A stretch of 64,000 nt of DNA from Bartonella quintana (GTDB lineage Bacteria > Pseudomonadota > Alphaproteobacteria > Rhizobiales > Rhizobiaceae), in contig NZ_AP019773.1 in assembly GCF_009936175.1 (NCBI RefSeq), positions 186,001-250,000 on the forward strand. The letters are read 5' to 3'. A program made the translations under genes and the position numbers. Below the pieces are notes generated by a model. The model ran no database searches and was not told the origin of the DNA. It saw only the letters and a list, made by a program, of their open reading frames with translations. Positions 19,624 to 30,143 of the stretch are shown piece after piece. Position 1 is the stretch's first letter, and every line of letters starts with the position of its first letter.

Positions 19624-21450
19624 TTAGTTTGAAATTGATGCGCGTGTTTTTTCAAAACGTTTGCGTTCATTTGGGTCAAGATAGAGTTTGCGGAGACGAA
19701 TATTTTTAGGAGTTACTTCTACAAGTTCATCATCTTGTATCCACGATAGAGCGCGTTCTAACGTCATTTTAAGTGGAGGGGTTAGTTTTACGGCTTCATC
19801 TTTTCCAGAAGCACGCATATTGGTTAGCTTTTTTCCTTTTAAAACATTCACTTCTAAGTCGTTATCACGTGAGTGTATGCCAATAATCATACCCTGATAA
19901 ACTTTAACGCCAGCATCGATCACTATAGGTCCACGATCTTCAAGATTAAAAAGAGCATAAGCGACAGATTCACCAGTATCATTTGAAATCATAACACCAT
20001 TGACACGACCAGCAATGTCTCCTTTGTAAGGTTCATAGGTGCGGAAGAGGCGATTCATAATTGCTGTACCACGTGTATCAGTTAAAAGCTCGGATTGATA
20101 GCCGATAAGACCTCGAGTTGGTGCGTAAAAGACAAGGCGTACACGGTTGCCTCCAGAGGGACGTAATTCAATCATTTCGCCTTTACGTTCGGACATTTTT
20201 TGAACAACAGTTCCAGAATATTCCTCATCAACATCGATGACAACCTCTTCGATTGGTTCAAGAGTTATTCCGTTTTCATCTTTTTGCATAACGACACGAG
20301 GACGTGAAACACTAAACTCAAATCCTTCACGGCGCATATTTTCGATGAGGACTGCAAGTTGTAATTCTCCTCGTCCTGAAACATGGAAAGAATCTTTATC
20401 GGTTGCTTCTTCAATTTTAAGGGCTACATTACCTTCTGCTTCTTTTAACAAACGGTCACGTATAAGACGGCTTGTTACTTTATCACCTTCAGTTCCCGCA
20501 AAGGGGCTATCATTGACGAGAAAGCTCATAGTAACAGTAGGAGGATCAATTGGTTGAGCGATGAGAGGTTCATTGACCGCAGGATCACAGAAAGTATCAG
20601 CAACGGTACCTTTTTGGAGACCTGCAATTGCTACAATATCGCCGGCAATACTTTCTTCAATGGGTTGCCGTTCCAGCCCGCGAAATGCTAGAATTTTTGA
20701 AATGCGCCTAGTTTCTAAAAGTTTTCCATCTTGTCCAAGAACTTTGACACTTTGATTTGGTTTAATAGTGCCCGAATGAATGCGGCCTGTAATAATTCGT
20801 CCTAGAAAAGGATCTGCTTCAAGAATAGTTCCGATCATGCGAAATGGCCCTTCTGCTACAGTAGGAGAAGGGACATGGCGCGTTACAAGATCAAACAAAG
20901 GACTTAGTCCTTGATCTTTAGGTCCTTCTGGAGCTTCAGCCATCCATCCATCGCGTCCTGATCCATAGAGAATGGGAAAATCAAGCTGTTCATCGGTTGC
21001 ATCAAGAGCCGCGAAAAGGTCAAAAACCTCATTGATGACTTCATCAGTGCGTGCATCAGCACGGTCAATTTTATTAATAGCAACAATAGGGTGCAATCCT
21101 ATTTTCAATGCTTTGCCAACGACAAATTTTGTTTGTGGCATTGGACCTTCAGCGGCATCAACAAGTACAATTGCTCCGTCTACCATGTTTAAAATACGTT
21201 CAACTTCTCCACCAAAGTCGGCATGACCTGGTGTATCAACAATATTAATTCGGGTATCTTTCCAAACAACGGATGTCACTTTTGCTAGGATTGTAATTCC
21301 GCGTTCTTTTTCAATATCATTTGAATCCATCATACGCTCACTAGTACGCTGATTATCGCGGAAATTTCCTGATTGTTTAAGGAGTTCGTCTACGAGCGTT
21401 GTTTTCCCATGGTCAACGTGGGCAATAATGGCAATGTTACGCAATTGCAT
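19624..21450 (-). CDS. typA: Translational GTPase TypA/BipA
   Basis: 608 residues from ATG at 21450; a longer in-frame reading to 21492 adds a non-conserved leader. It begins [18 protein letters not shown] (G1), with the G2 region [22 protein letters not shown] (G3) and NKIDRADAR (G4). Domain II, the EF-G-like domains ([20 protein letters not shown]) and the BipA-specific C-terminal domain ([31 protein letters not shown]) follow. BipA is a ribosome-binding GTPase important in stress, cold growth and virulence. Confidence 0.96.
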   Translation of the reverse strand: MQLRNIAIIAHVDHGKTTLVDELLKQSGNFRDNQRTSERMMDSNDIEKERGITILAKVTSVVWKDTRINIVDTPGHADFGGEVERILNMVDGAIVLVDAAEGPMPQTKFVVGKALKIGLHPIVAINKIDRADARTDEVINEVFDLFAALDATDEQLDFPILYGSGRDGWMAEAPEGPKDQGLSPLFDLVTRHVPSPTVAEGPFRMIGTILEADPFLGRIITGRIHSGTIKPNQSVKVLGQDGKLLETRRISKILAFRGLERQPIEESIAGDIVAIAGLQKGTVADTFCDPAVNEPLIAQPIDPPTVTMSFLVNDSPFAGTEGDKVTSRLIRDRLLKEAEGNVALKIEEATDKDSFHVSGRGELQLAVLIENMRREGFEFSVSRPRVVMQKDENGITLEPIEEVVIDVDEEYSGTVVQKMSERKGEMIELRPSGGNRVRLVFYAPTRGLIGYQSELLTDTRGTAIMNRLFRTYEPYKGDIAGRVNGVMISNDTGESVAYALFNLEDRGPIVIDAGVKVYQGMIIGIHSRDNDLEVNVLKGKKLTNMRASGKDEAVKLTPPLKMTLERALSWIQDDELVEVTPKNIRLRKLYLDPNERKRFEKTRASISN

Positions 21451-21492
21451 AAATTTTCTTCTTTTCGTTTCATGAAATTTCATTGAAGGCAA

Positions 21493-22264
21493 AGCTTTTG
21501 CGCCCTTTGCCTGCTATTACAAAACATTTTACATGTTTTTTTATAATTTTGAAAGAGGAGGAAATATTTTTATGGAAAAGTGTTTGCAAAGGTTTTTTTA
21601 TGTTCTTTTGGCTTGGAGGAGTTTTTCCAAAAACTTTTTAATGTATGAATATTTCATATGGGATATATGCTCGAGAAAAAATAATATCATTTGCTCTTTA
21701 TATAATAAAATGCGTATTTTAATTATTGTCTGTAAATCAATATCAAAGATAAAAACACATCTTTACCAGCAATGCATTGATTCATAATGAGGTAAGCATC
21801 ATTCTCTTTGTTGAGTTAGAGTGTTAAATGCTAAGATTTAGTAGCATACAAAATATAAAACAAAGGCGATTTAATTATAAAAATTATTTGTTATGAAATT
21901 GCAAAACGCTAATTAATCTATGATGATGAAAAAACAGGGAAAAAATAACAGATTTTGCAAATTTCTTATACTTATACAAAGACAGTGGTGACGTATTGTT
22001 CATATATTCTAGTAACAGCTGTTAGAATGATTTTTGAAATATTCGGTATACCTTCTTAAAACAAAGGTTTTATAGTTACTTTCCGACTCAAAAGTGGAAA
22101 AAGAACATGATACCTCGTTGAATTAGTTAGTAGTGAGGAATCTGTAAACAATGCTTAATAGAAAGAAACAAGCCTGTCATTTAATCTCTTTATTCATAAT
22201 CAGCAAAGTTATCAATTTATTAAGCGTCAAATAATTTTTCTAAATTTAAAACTTAATAACATCT
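21493..22264. other. Gene-poor AT-rich region
   Basis: About 770 bases of very AT-rich DNA lie between typA and a short reading frame at 22265. Apart from the doubtful reading frame at 21572 I see no gene, RNA or repeat. The upstream signals of typA must be at its left end. Confidence 0.4.
21572..21787 (+). CDS. Possible 71-residue protein of unknown function
   Basis: ATG 21572 is preceded by a strong GAGGAGG motif about ten bases away. The product is rich in aromatic and basic residues, with a hydrophobic patch (FFYVLLAW), and does not resemble any family I know. Composition matches the AT-rich surroundings, so it may be a chance reading frame; the ribosome site is the only support. Confidence 0.25.
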   Translation: MEKCLQRFFYVLLAWRSFSKNFLMYEYFIWDICSRKNNIICSLYNKMRILIIVCKSISKIKTHLYQQCIDS

Positions 22265-22477
22265 TTGAGAAAAATAAATACCAAATTAAGAAATTTAATC
22301 AGACGTATAAATTATGCCAATAAACAGCTAGAAAGATTAGGTGTCGAAGAGACAAACCCATTTATACTATCTAAGCTAGTTACTAATAAAAATATTCGTG
22401 AAATGAGCCAAGAACTAAAAATAGCACGAGCAAGAAAAATTTTGCAACTTAGCGAAAACTTCCTTATTCAAGCTTAG
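22265..22477 (+). CDS. Short helical protein, possible gene remnant
   Basis: Seventy codons starting at TTG 22265, with no clear ribosome site. The product is basic and helical (RNLIRRINYANKQLERLGVEE, SKLVTNKNIREMSQELKIAR). Its pattern is reminiscent of helical segments in phage structural proteins, but the similarity is too weak to name it. It stands alone in an AT-rich gap and could be a remnant of a larger gene. Confidence 0.3.
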   Translation: MRKINTKLRNLIRRINYANKQLERLGVEETNPFILSKLVTNKNIREMSQELKIARARKILQLSENFLIQA

Positions 22478-22691
22478 AAATATTAATCAAAGATTATCAC
22501 ACTTACTATGAGCATTTAATGCACTCCCTAAAAAACCAAAACAAGAGAAGCATTTGAAATAACAATTTCAAGAGATTTTTTCTAAAAAATGTGTAAGGCT
22601 GTTTTATATTTAAAAAAAATCAATATGTTGCTAACAATTGCCAAACAGAAGAGATTTTAAATTGCATGAAATGCGTTTTTTCTTCTCCGTG

Positions 22692-24068
22692 TTAGAGGAG
22701 AGTTCCAGATAAAATGAAGGAGGCAACAGAAAAATAGATTACAATCCCCATGACATCAACTAAAGTTGCGACAAGGGGCGCTGAAGCACTTGCTGGATCA
22801 AATCCCAAACGTTTAAGAATAAAAGGAAGCATAGAGCCGGATAATGAACCGAATGTAACGATCCCGACCAAAGCAGTACCTACCGTTGTGGAAACAGCAA
22901 TCCAATGTTTTCCATAATCATAGATACCCAGTTGTTGCCAGAAAACAATGCGCATAATTCCAATGATTCCGAGTAAGAAACCAAGAGACAGCCCTGTTGG
23001 AATTTCACGGATGATAACTTTCCACCAGTCTTTAAGCGTGAGTTCACGTAAAGCTAATGCACGAATAATAAGAGATGTAGCCTGTGAGCCAGAATTTCCT
23101 CCTGAACTCATAATGAGAGGAATGAAAAGTGTAAGGATAATAGCTTTCTCAAGTTCTGCTTCGAAATATTGCATAGCGCTGGCTGTCAACATTTCCCCGA
23201 CAAAGAGTAAGGCAAGCCAGCCTCCACGTTTTTTCATCATCCCAAGAAAATTGATCTGCATATAGGGTTTATTGAGTGCTTCCATCCCTCCGAATTTATA
23301 GGCATCTTCACTCATTTCATCAACCATTGTATCAAGTACATCGTCGACTGTCACAATACCAATGACATGATTTCTGTCGTCAATAACCGGTACAGAGAGA
23401 AGATCATGGCGCTGAAAAAGGCGAGCGATGTCTTCATGATGTGTGAAGGGGGATATTGTAATGGGTGTGTCATGTGTAGAGACGTTTAGAATTTGATCAT
23501 CAGGTGAAGCAAGGATGAGATTACGCAGTGAGACAGCTTTGAGAAGAGTGCCCGTTTTGGGGTCGATAACATAGCTTGTATAAACTGTTTCACGCGTTTG
23601 TTCGACATCACGGATGTGATTCAAAGTTTTTTTTACAGTCCAGTTTGCGGGAACAGCTATGAACTCTGTTGTCATCAGTGCACCCGCTGTATGATCAGGG
23701 TAACTGGTAAGTTTTTTTAGTTCAGCGCGTGTTAAGGGTTTGAGCAATGCATAAAGCCGCGTGCGGGTTTCTGTATCCATTTCTTGAAAGACATCTGCAG
23801 CAGCATCTGCAGACATACCGTCAAGAATTTCAACAGAGCGGTTTATAGGGAGAAGTTCAAGAATAGCTGCTGGTTGTTCAAGTTCTGGTTTGTCAAAAAG
23901 TTCAATGACATAATCAAGAGGTAAAAGACTAAGAATAGCTACACGTTCCATGATATCGAGATCATTGATGATATCAATCGAGTCAGCAAAGTGATGGGTT
24001 TTTAATTCTTCGGCGAGAACTTCAGGGGAAGAATTTTTGAAGTCGAAGGTCGTTCTGATTTCAGTCAT
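22692..24068 (-). CDS. mgtE: Magnesium transporter MgtE
   Basis: 458 residues. The N-terminal helical MgtE_N domain (LAEELKTHHFADSIDI, EILDGMSADAAADVFQEM) is followed by two CBS domains (about 140-255, GALMTTEFIAVP, DVLDTMVDEMSEDAYK) and five membrane segments with the conserved SSGGNSGSQATSLIIRALA motif. MgtE is a Mg2+-gated channel in the inner membrane; its CBS and N domains sense cytosolic Mg2+. Length is normal. It is transcribed alone. Confidence 0.95.
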   Translation of the reverse strand: MTEIRTTFDFKNSSPEVLAEELKTHHFADSIDIINDLDIMERVAILSLLPLDYVIELFDKPELEQPAAILELLPINRSVEILDGMSADAAADVFQEMDTETRTRLYALLKPLTRAELKKLTSYPDHTAGALMTTEFIAVPANWTVKKTLNHIRDVEQTRETVYTSYVIDPKTGTLLKAVSLRNLILASPDDQILNVSTHDTPITISPFTHHEDIARLFQRHDLLSVPVIDDRNHVIGIVTVDDVLDTMVDEMSEDAYKFGGMEALNKPYMQINFLGMMKKRGGWLALLFVGEMLTASAMQYFEAELEKAIILTLFIPLIMSSGGNSGSQATSLIIRALALRELTLKDWWKVIIREIPTGLSLGFLLGIIGIMRIVFWQQLGIYDYGKHWIAVSTTVGTALVGIVTFGSLSGSMLPFILKRLGFDPASASAPLVATLVDVMGIVIYFSVASFILSGTLL

Positions 24069-24427
24069 GATAAAGTACCTTCCGAAGGATTGGAGAATTA
24101 TTAATCCAGATATATAGTAGTAGTAGGGTAAAACAAAAGTTATGGAAGATTTAAGAAGAAAGACCTTTCAATTATATCTCCAATTGTTAATATTTGAAAT
24201 AAAATCAAGAGTAGATTACAGGTTATAAACAATTTCATGAATTCAGGTATCAAGGATTTTTCATTTTTGTTTCTCTCTTCCTGATACAAAAACATTCTTT
24301 ATTTTTTTCCTAAAATATAGATTTGAAAGGCATTTTTTAAGAACACGAGATAATTTTAGTGTATTATCAATGTATATCATAAAGATAATTATTATACCTT
24401 AAATTTATAATGAAGATAGAAAGTATC
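24069..24427. other. Intergenic region, no gene seen
   Basis: About 360 bases between mgtE and the dcp-like pseudogene, divergent in orientation. The mgtE promoter should be at the left side. No remnant or structured element was recognised. Confidence 0.35.
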
Positions 24428-26452
24428 GTGACAAAAGCAGCAGTGCTGGAGGACTAGAAGGGATTTTCGGGGCTTCCTGATTTTTCTTTAATAAGGGATG
24501 AAGATTTTAAATCCGCTTTTGAATAAGCTTTTCAAGAAGCAGAAGAAGAATTAGAGACGATTGCAACGGTGCAAGAAGCACCAATGCTTGAGAATTTTTT
24601 GCAACCTTTTGAGCTTTCGGGCAAAGCACTTAATTGTGTATGTTCAATATTTTTCTTGTGTACAGGTGCTCATAGTAATGCCTTGATCCAGCAGTTAAAA
24701 CAGGAATTTATTGTGAAACTTTCTCGTTATTCTTCGAAAATTATGATGGATGCGAGGATATTTGTGAAAAATAGATAATATGTTTTAAACAGTCGCAACA
24801 GGGCATGTATGACAGTGAAACAACACGTGTACTTGAATTATGGTGGAAAAAGTTTGTTTGTAGTGATGCAAAACTTGATGAAAAAGGTAAAAAACGATTT
24901 GTTGAAATTAACGAAAAACTTGCTTTTTTAGGGGATATTTTTGGTCAGCATGTCTTAAAAGATGAAGTTGAGTGGATTTTATTTTTAAAACAAACAGATT
25001 TATTGGGTTTGTTGGTAATCTCATTGTTTCAATGAAGAAAATTGCACACGAAAGAGGTAATGCGGGGGCTTATGTATTGTATTAGTGCACTCAGTTTTTG
25101 AACCCTTTTTGAAATTTTCTCGTCGTTGCGATTTGTGTGAGAGAGCGTTTCAAGTTTGGTCTAAACGTGGTGAAAATAATAACGAGAATGATAATCGAGG
25201 AATTATTTTAGAGATTGTTGGCTTCGAGATGAGCAGGCTAAATTACTAGGGTATAAATTCTTTGCAGATTTGAAACTTGATAATGCCATGATGAAGAGTA
25301 TTGATGCAGTTATGGATTTGCTTACACCTCTACGGGAACGGGCACGAGCGAAGGCTGCTAGTGAACAGGTCGAATTGCAAAATTTTGCAAAAAGTCAGGG
25401 AAGCAATGAATCTTTAAAAGCTTGGGATTGGCGTTATTATGCTGAAAAACTTCGCGCTGAAAATTTTTTTCGACGAAGCCGTTAAATATTATTTTCAGCT
25501 TGATCATATGATTGAGAAGCAGCCTTTACAGTGGCAGAAAAACTCTTTAGGATTTCATTTGAAGAAAAAAACGCTGTTGTATTTTTGCATCCTGATGCAC
25601 GTTTGTGGGAAATAAAGAAATCTGATGGAAGTCTGCTTGGGCATTTTATTGGCGATTATTTTACGCGCTCTTCAAAGCAATCTGGTGCATGGATGAGTAG
25701 ACTACAATCGCAGCATAAATTGGATGGCGGGCAAAAACCTGTTCTATAATATTTGTAATTTTGCTAAACTACCCAAAGGGGAAAATTGCTCTTTTATCTT
25801 GAGGATGCGCGTACGCTTTTCCACGAATTTGGTCGTGCCATTGCACAGTTTGCTTTCTGATGTAACGTGGCTATCTGTAGTTGGAACGTCGGTTTCGCGT
25901 GATTTTGTTGAGCTTCCTTCTCAATTTTATGAACATTGGTAATCGTACCAGAGATATTACAATCTTATGCTGCGCATGCAAAAACAGGGCTTCCAATGCC
26001 GGCAAATATTGATGGATAAATTTTATCAGCACAGACATTTAATGCTGGTTTGTTTGCAGTTGAATTTATCTCATCGGCTCTAGTAGATATAGCTTTTTAT
26101 CAAGGAGAAACGGTAACTGAGCCAACAATGTTTGAGCATCAGGAATTAGAAAAGTTGCAAATGCCTGATACAATTATCATGCGTCATCGTCCTCCACATT
26201 TTACGCATATATTTTCAGGTGATGGTTATGCTGCTGGTTATTATTCTTAGATGTGGTCAGAGGTGTTGGATACCGATACGTTTCAGGTTTTTGAAGAAAC
26301 AGGTGATGTTTTTAATTCACAGCTCGCTGATCGATTAAAGTGTTTTATCTATTCTGCTAGAGGAAACCGGAATCCAGAGGAGTTATATAAAGCTTTTCGG
26401 GGATAGCTGCCTTCACCAGAAGCGATGATTAAAAACGTGGGCTGTAAAGTAT
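24428..26452 (+). pseudogene. dcp: M3-family peptidyl-dipeptidase (Dcp-like) pseudogene
   Basis: From GTG 24428 the reading resembles an M3 peptidase (GLPDFSLIRDEDFKSAFE, LETIATVQEAPMLENFL, LVL-type ...VLELWWKKFVCSDAKLDEKG, FGQHVLKDE) but is broken by in-frame stops near 24455 and 24526 and by several frameshifts. Later pieces are SLKAWDWRYYAEKL (25420), LFYLEDARTLFHEFGRAIAQ (25790), KLQMPDTIIMRHRPPHFTHIF (26155) and GNRNPEELYKAFRG (26370). The zinc motif HEFGH reads HEFGR, so a ligand is lost too. Gene order in the fragments is complete, so this is decay in place of a full-length gene. Confidence 0.88.
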
Positions 26453-26608
26453 AACGACGGTATAGTACGTGCTATACCGTTTATCGTTTATATTCATTTT
26501 TACGGCTGAGATTTGCGCGGGTTCTGGATTCGTTAATGACCATGTAAAATAGACTTTTTATTTTGCTCTTGGTTTATTAAGAAAATAAGACTCTATCTTT
26601 TTAAGACA

Positions 26609-27676
26609 TCATGGGAAAGAAAAATTATCAGCTCGATCTCTTTGATATCCATTTGGAGGGCACCACGATTTTTTTATGAGACTTGGCTCTATTTTATTTA
26701 GTAAGCGGGTATTTTGTTGTGCTATGTCATTGAGGCTCATTGGAGGTTGTCGCACAATATTATCTGGTTCTTGTGCCATAATTTGTGAAGTATTCGTATG
26801 AGTGAGATGTATATTTTTATGGGGTGATGGATAAAAATTTAAAATATTTTTCAATGGTTTTTCTAAATAAAAAGCAAGTTTTTGTTTGCCTTTAAAGGTG
26901 AAGTTAATGCCGTTATTGGTGCGTAATTTGGTTGTTTTTCCATTAACGTCATAGCCTGATAAAGAAAATTGACCTTGTTCATCAATAAATCCGTTCCAGA
27001 TATCCAGGAAATATCCTCCTGCTACTTCTGTTTCTTGCTTGTAGAGTTCATTAAAAATTTTCATTTTTTGTGTCAAATTATCATTTCTAAAAGCAGGTTG
27101 CCCCACCCATATCCATGGTTTTCCTGAATTGCGAAGGCTTTTAGCAATTTCGATAATTCTTTGTTTGTAGATGTTTAGCCATGCTGGATGAATCGTACTG
27201 ACTATGCCGTGCGGTGTTATGATTGGTTCATTATCATTTGCACCTATCACTATGACAATAGCATCAGGTTTGTTTTTATCAATGAGTTCAGTAATATTGC
27301 TTTCCCAAGAAGTGTGATCAGTTCGGATTAAGCCCGAATCCGGCATTGTATTATTTATGATGATGATATCGGTATTATCAGTAAAAAGATTCTTGAGTGC
27401 ATCAGCAACAGCAGAAGCTACAAAGTCTCCTATAACAAGAATGCGCTTTGCGTTCTCTTTTTTTGGCTTTTGTGTGGTTTTTTGTAATACAATCCTTTTG
27501 GGTTGTTTGTGTATTTTTTGTTCGATAATTTGTGGTGGTTGTTGCTCTTGTTTGTTATGCTGGAGCAACCATTTAAAGAAGTTCGTCGCTTTACTTGGGG
27601 ATGGTTGTATGACACTCATGGCGAATAGAGAGAAAACCAGGAAAATCAAATATATAAGGCGGAAATGAGACAACAT
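26609..27676 (-). CDS. DUF459 / SGNH-hydrolase-like exported protein
   Basis: 355 residues with a signal peptide (LIYLIFLVFSLFAMSVI), a Pro/Gln/Lys-rich linker, then a DUF459 domain: RILVIGDFVASAVADAL, IVIVIGANDNEPI, PWIWVGQPAFRND, GYFLDIWNGFIDEQGQF. This is an SGNH fold; block I reads GDF where classical lipases have GDS, so the usual nucleophile is absent. As far as I recall this is common in DUF459 proteins. Expected in the periplasm. It follows the transglycosylase gene by 12 bases, so a role in peptidoglycan or glycan modification is an inference. Confidence 0.8.
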   Translation of the reverse strand: MLSHFRLIYLIFLVFSLFAMSVIQPSPSKATNFFKWLLQHNKQEQQPPQIIEQKIHKQPKRIVLQKTTQKPKKENAKRILVIGDFVASAVADALKNLFTDNTDIIIINNTMPDSGLIRTDHTSWESNITELIDKNKPDAIVIVIGANDNEPIITPHGIVSTIHPAWLNIYKQRIIEIAKSLRNSGKPWIWVGQPAFRNDNLTQKMKIFNELYKQETEVAGGYFLDIWNGFIDEQGQFSLSGYDVNGKTTKLRTNNGINFTFKGKQKLAFYLEKPLKNILNFYPSPHKNIHLTHTNTSQIMAQEPDNIVRQPPMSLNDIAQQNTRLLNKIEPSLIKKSWCPPNGYQRDRADNFSFP

Positions 27677-27688
27677 CTTAACTCCCGA

Positions 27689-28945
27689 TTATTGTTTTCG
27701 GAGAAGAGAAAGCACTTGAAGAGAGGGATTTCCATTGACCTCTAAGCTATGGTGCAGCTGAAAAGCTTTAATTGCTTTTCTAGAACCAGTACCGATTTTG
27801 CCATCAACTTCTCCTTTATAATAACCAAGTGCAGCTAAGCGAGATTGCAGTTCTTTACGTTCTTGGAAGGTAAGAGGTTGAAATGGTCTTTTCCAATCTT
27901 GAACCAACTTAGGGTGTCCAGCAATGCGATTAGCGAGAAGGGCAACGGCGAAAGCATAACGATCTGCATTGTTGTAGCGTTTAATAACAAAGAAGTTTTT
28001 TGTTACTAAGAATATAGGTCCTTCTAGTCCATCTGGATATTTCAACATTGCTTGCTCAAACGGTGAAGGAAAAGGATGACCGTTTGCATGTTTTACCCCT
28101 AGTTTTGTCCATTGTTCAAAGGAATGCCAGTCTTTAGGAAGATTTTTTCCCTGAGGTAATTTCACTTCTACTCCCCAAGGCAGGTTAGGTTGCCAACCAT
28201 TCATATGAAGAAGATTAGCAGCAGTTGCAAGGGCGTCTGGAACAGATAACCAGATATCGCGTCGTCCATCCTCATCCATGTCAATAGCATAAGCGAGATA
28301 ACTGCTTGGAATAAATTGCGTCTGTCCCATTGCACCGGCCCAAGATCCAATAAGTTGTGCGCGTGTAATTTCACCACTTTGGAGAATTTTCATAGCGGCA
28401 ATCAGTTGCGCACGCGCGTATTTTGCACGTTTTTTATCAGCATAGGCTAAGGTTGCGAGAGAGCGAATGGTATCACGTATTACACTTTTATTTGTTAAAA
28501 CTTTTCCATAATTGCTTTCTATTGACCAAATAGCGAGAAGAATATTGTGGTCAACGCCAAAACGTTTCTCAATTTGATGAAGCCATTTTTTCCATTTTTG
28601 CGCTTGACGCCGTCCCTCTACAATTGCAACATCATGAACACGATTGTCGAAATAGTTCCATGAAGGATCGACAAATTCTGGCTGATGTGCAGCTCTTTCT
28701 AAAACTTCTGGATCAATTGTGTTGACGGTTCTAAAAGTCATATCAAACGTAGCTAATGAAATATTGTTGGCGAGGGCTGTTTGTTTAAATTCTTTAATCC
28801 AGCGTTTAAAGTTGCTATCAGCGTGTGAAAATGATGTAAAAAACATCAAAAAAGCAGAAAGAAGAGCAACTGAACAAATGATAAAAGTTCTCACGTTTAT
28901 TGATTCCGCTGAAGAAAAAAAGGCCTTAAATTCTGTTTTTTGCAT
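27689..28945 (-). CDS. Lytic murein transglycosylase, MltB type
   Basis: 418 residues from ATG 28945; a TTG at 28969 would add eight residues. It has a signal sequence (TFIICSVALLSAFLMFFTSFSHA), then an SLT_2/MltB catalytic domain with the probable catalytic Glu in LAIWSIESNYGK and the motifs SWAGAMGQTQFIPSSYL and WGVEVKLP. A C-terminal PG_binding_1 domain follows (LQSRLAALGYYKGEVDGKIGT). It cleaves the MurNAc-GlcNAc bond forming anhydro-MurNAc in the periplasm. Divergent from galU, upstream of the DUF459 gene in one probable operon. Confidence 0.93.
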   Translation of the reverse strand: MQKTEFKAFFSSAESINVRTFIICSVALLSAFLMFFTSFSHADSNFKRWIKEFKQTALANNISLATFDMTFRTVNTIDPEVLERAAHQPEFVDPSWNYFDNRVHDVAIVEGRRQAQKWKKWLHQIEKRFGVDHNILLAIWSIESNYGKVLTNKSVIRDTIRSLATLAYADKKRAKYARAQLIAAMKILQSGEITRAQLIGSWAGAMGQTQFIPSSYLAYAIDMDEDGRRDIWLSVPDALATAANLLHMNGWQPNLPWGVEVKLPQGKNLPKDWHSFEQWTKLGVKHANGHPFPSPFEQAMLKYPDGLEGPIFLVTKNFFVIKRYNNADRYAFAVALLANRIAGHPKLVQDWKRPFQPLTFQERKELQSRLAALGYYKGEVDGKIGTGSRKAIKAFQLHHSLEVNGNPSLQVLSLLRKQ

Positions 28946-29200
28946 TTTTAAATTCCCATTAATGTTCAAGTATTTTTATTGGGATAACTTCATTTTGTCC
29001 TTGGTTTAATTAATAATGTTATCAAGCGAATGAGAAAGGCTGAAACAGATGATTTGTTTTGAGGAGATGCTCTCAATAAACTATCATACTCTTGCATCTT
29101 TTTCCTGTCCATTGTATTGGCAATGAAAACAATAAGATATCTTTTTTACCATTTAGTAAAAACAGATGCTAAATAAAGTCAGGATGCTATACGGTAAATC

Positions 29201-29216
29201 AGGAGGGGTAAAAGTG
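29201..29216 (+). promoter_or_regulatory. Ribosome binding site deciding the galU start
   Basis: AGGAGG at 29201-29206 stands seven bases before GTG 29214. In-frame ATG codons at 29166 and 29184 have no comparable site, so GTG is preferred. Confidence 0.7.
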
Positions 29217-30104
29217 CGTAAAATTCGGAAAGCAGTATTTCCTGTAGCTGGTCTTGGTACACGTTTTCTTCCTGCAACAAAAACAATTCCTAAAGAAATG
29301 CTAACTGTTGTTGATAAGCCCGTTATTCAATATGTTGTAGATGAAGCACGTGAAGCTGGTATTGAACATTTTATTTTTGTTACTGGGCGTAATAAAGTAG
29401 TCCTTGAGGATTATTTTGATGTGCAAGTTGAGTTATATACAATCCTTGCCGAACGTGGCAAAAGAGAAGAACTTGAGCATTTACACGGTTTACAACCTCC
29501 ACCAGGAACGACTTCTTTTACGCGGCAACAGCAACCTTTGGGGCTAGGACATGCTCTTTGGTGCGCACGTGAATTAGTTGAGGGGGAACCTTTTGCTTTG
29601 TTGTTACCCGATATGCTGATGCAAGCTAAAAAGGGGTGCCTTTCTGAGATGATTAATCTTTATGAGAAAACCGGTGGTGGCAATATTATCGCCGTTCAGG
29701 AGTGCGATCCTGCACAAGCGCATAAATATGGTATTGTTGGAAAAGGCAAACAGATTGCAAATGGTTTTGAAATCACAAAAATGGTAGAAAAACCAACAAA
29801 AGGAACAGCTCCATCGAATTTGTACATCAATGGACGTTACATCTTGCAACCAGAAATTTTTAATATTCTCTCCAATCAAGAACGAGGAGCAGAAAACGAA
29901 ATTCAGTTAACAGATGCAATGATGCGGCTTTCAAATGAGCAAGATTTCTTTGGCTTCCAGTTAGAGGGGCGCACTTTTGATTGTGGTTCAAAAGCCGGTT
30001 TTATTGAAGCCAATGTTGCATTTTCTTTAGCACGCGCTGATATGCATAGCCAAATTTCTGCTTCATTGAAAAATTTACTAGAAACCATTAAAGTGGGAAA
30101 ATGA
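29214..30104 (+). CDS. galU: UTP-glucose-1-phosphate uridylyltransferase
   Basis: 296 residues from GTG 29214. It makes UDP-glucose from UTP and glucose 1-phosphate, for lipopolysaccharide and other glycans. The nucleotide-binding motif [20 protein letters not shown] and [15 protein letters not shown] are at the N-terminus; [17 protein letters not shown] and [16 protein letters not shown] are also typical. An ATG at 29166 would add 16 residues absent from the family. It is followed by kdsD, 39 bases away, so both may form a lipopolysaccharide precursor operon. Confidence 0.95.
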   Translation: MRKIRKAVFPVAGLGTRFLPATKTIPKEMLTVVDKPVIQYVVDEAREAGIEHFIFVTGRNKVVLEDYFDVQVELYTILAERGKREELEHLHGLQPPPGTTSFTRQQQPLGLGHALWCARELVEGEPFALLLPDMLMQAKKGCLSEMINLYEKTGGGNIIAVQECDPAQAHKYGIVGKGKQIANGFEITKMVEKPTKGTAPSNLYINGRYILQPEIFNILSNQERGAENEIQLTDAMMRLSNEQDFFGFQLEGRTFDCGSKAGFIEANVAFSLARADMHSQISASLKNLLETIKVGK

Positions 30105-30143
30105 TATAGATCTCTCATTCAATTTCATTTATCAAATTTGATC

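Noticed and set aside
19193..21226. Plus-strand frames opposite ppa and typA
   Set aside because: Antisense shadows of strongly conserved genes without ribosome sites.
25531..26250. Several 66-72 codon frames as separate hypothetical genes
   Set aside because: Each matches a consecutive segment of an M3 peptidase, so they are fragments of a single pseudogene.
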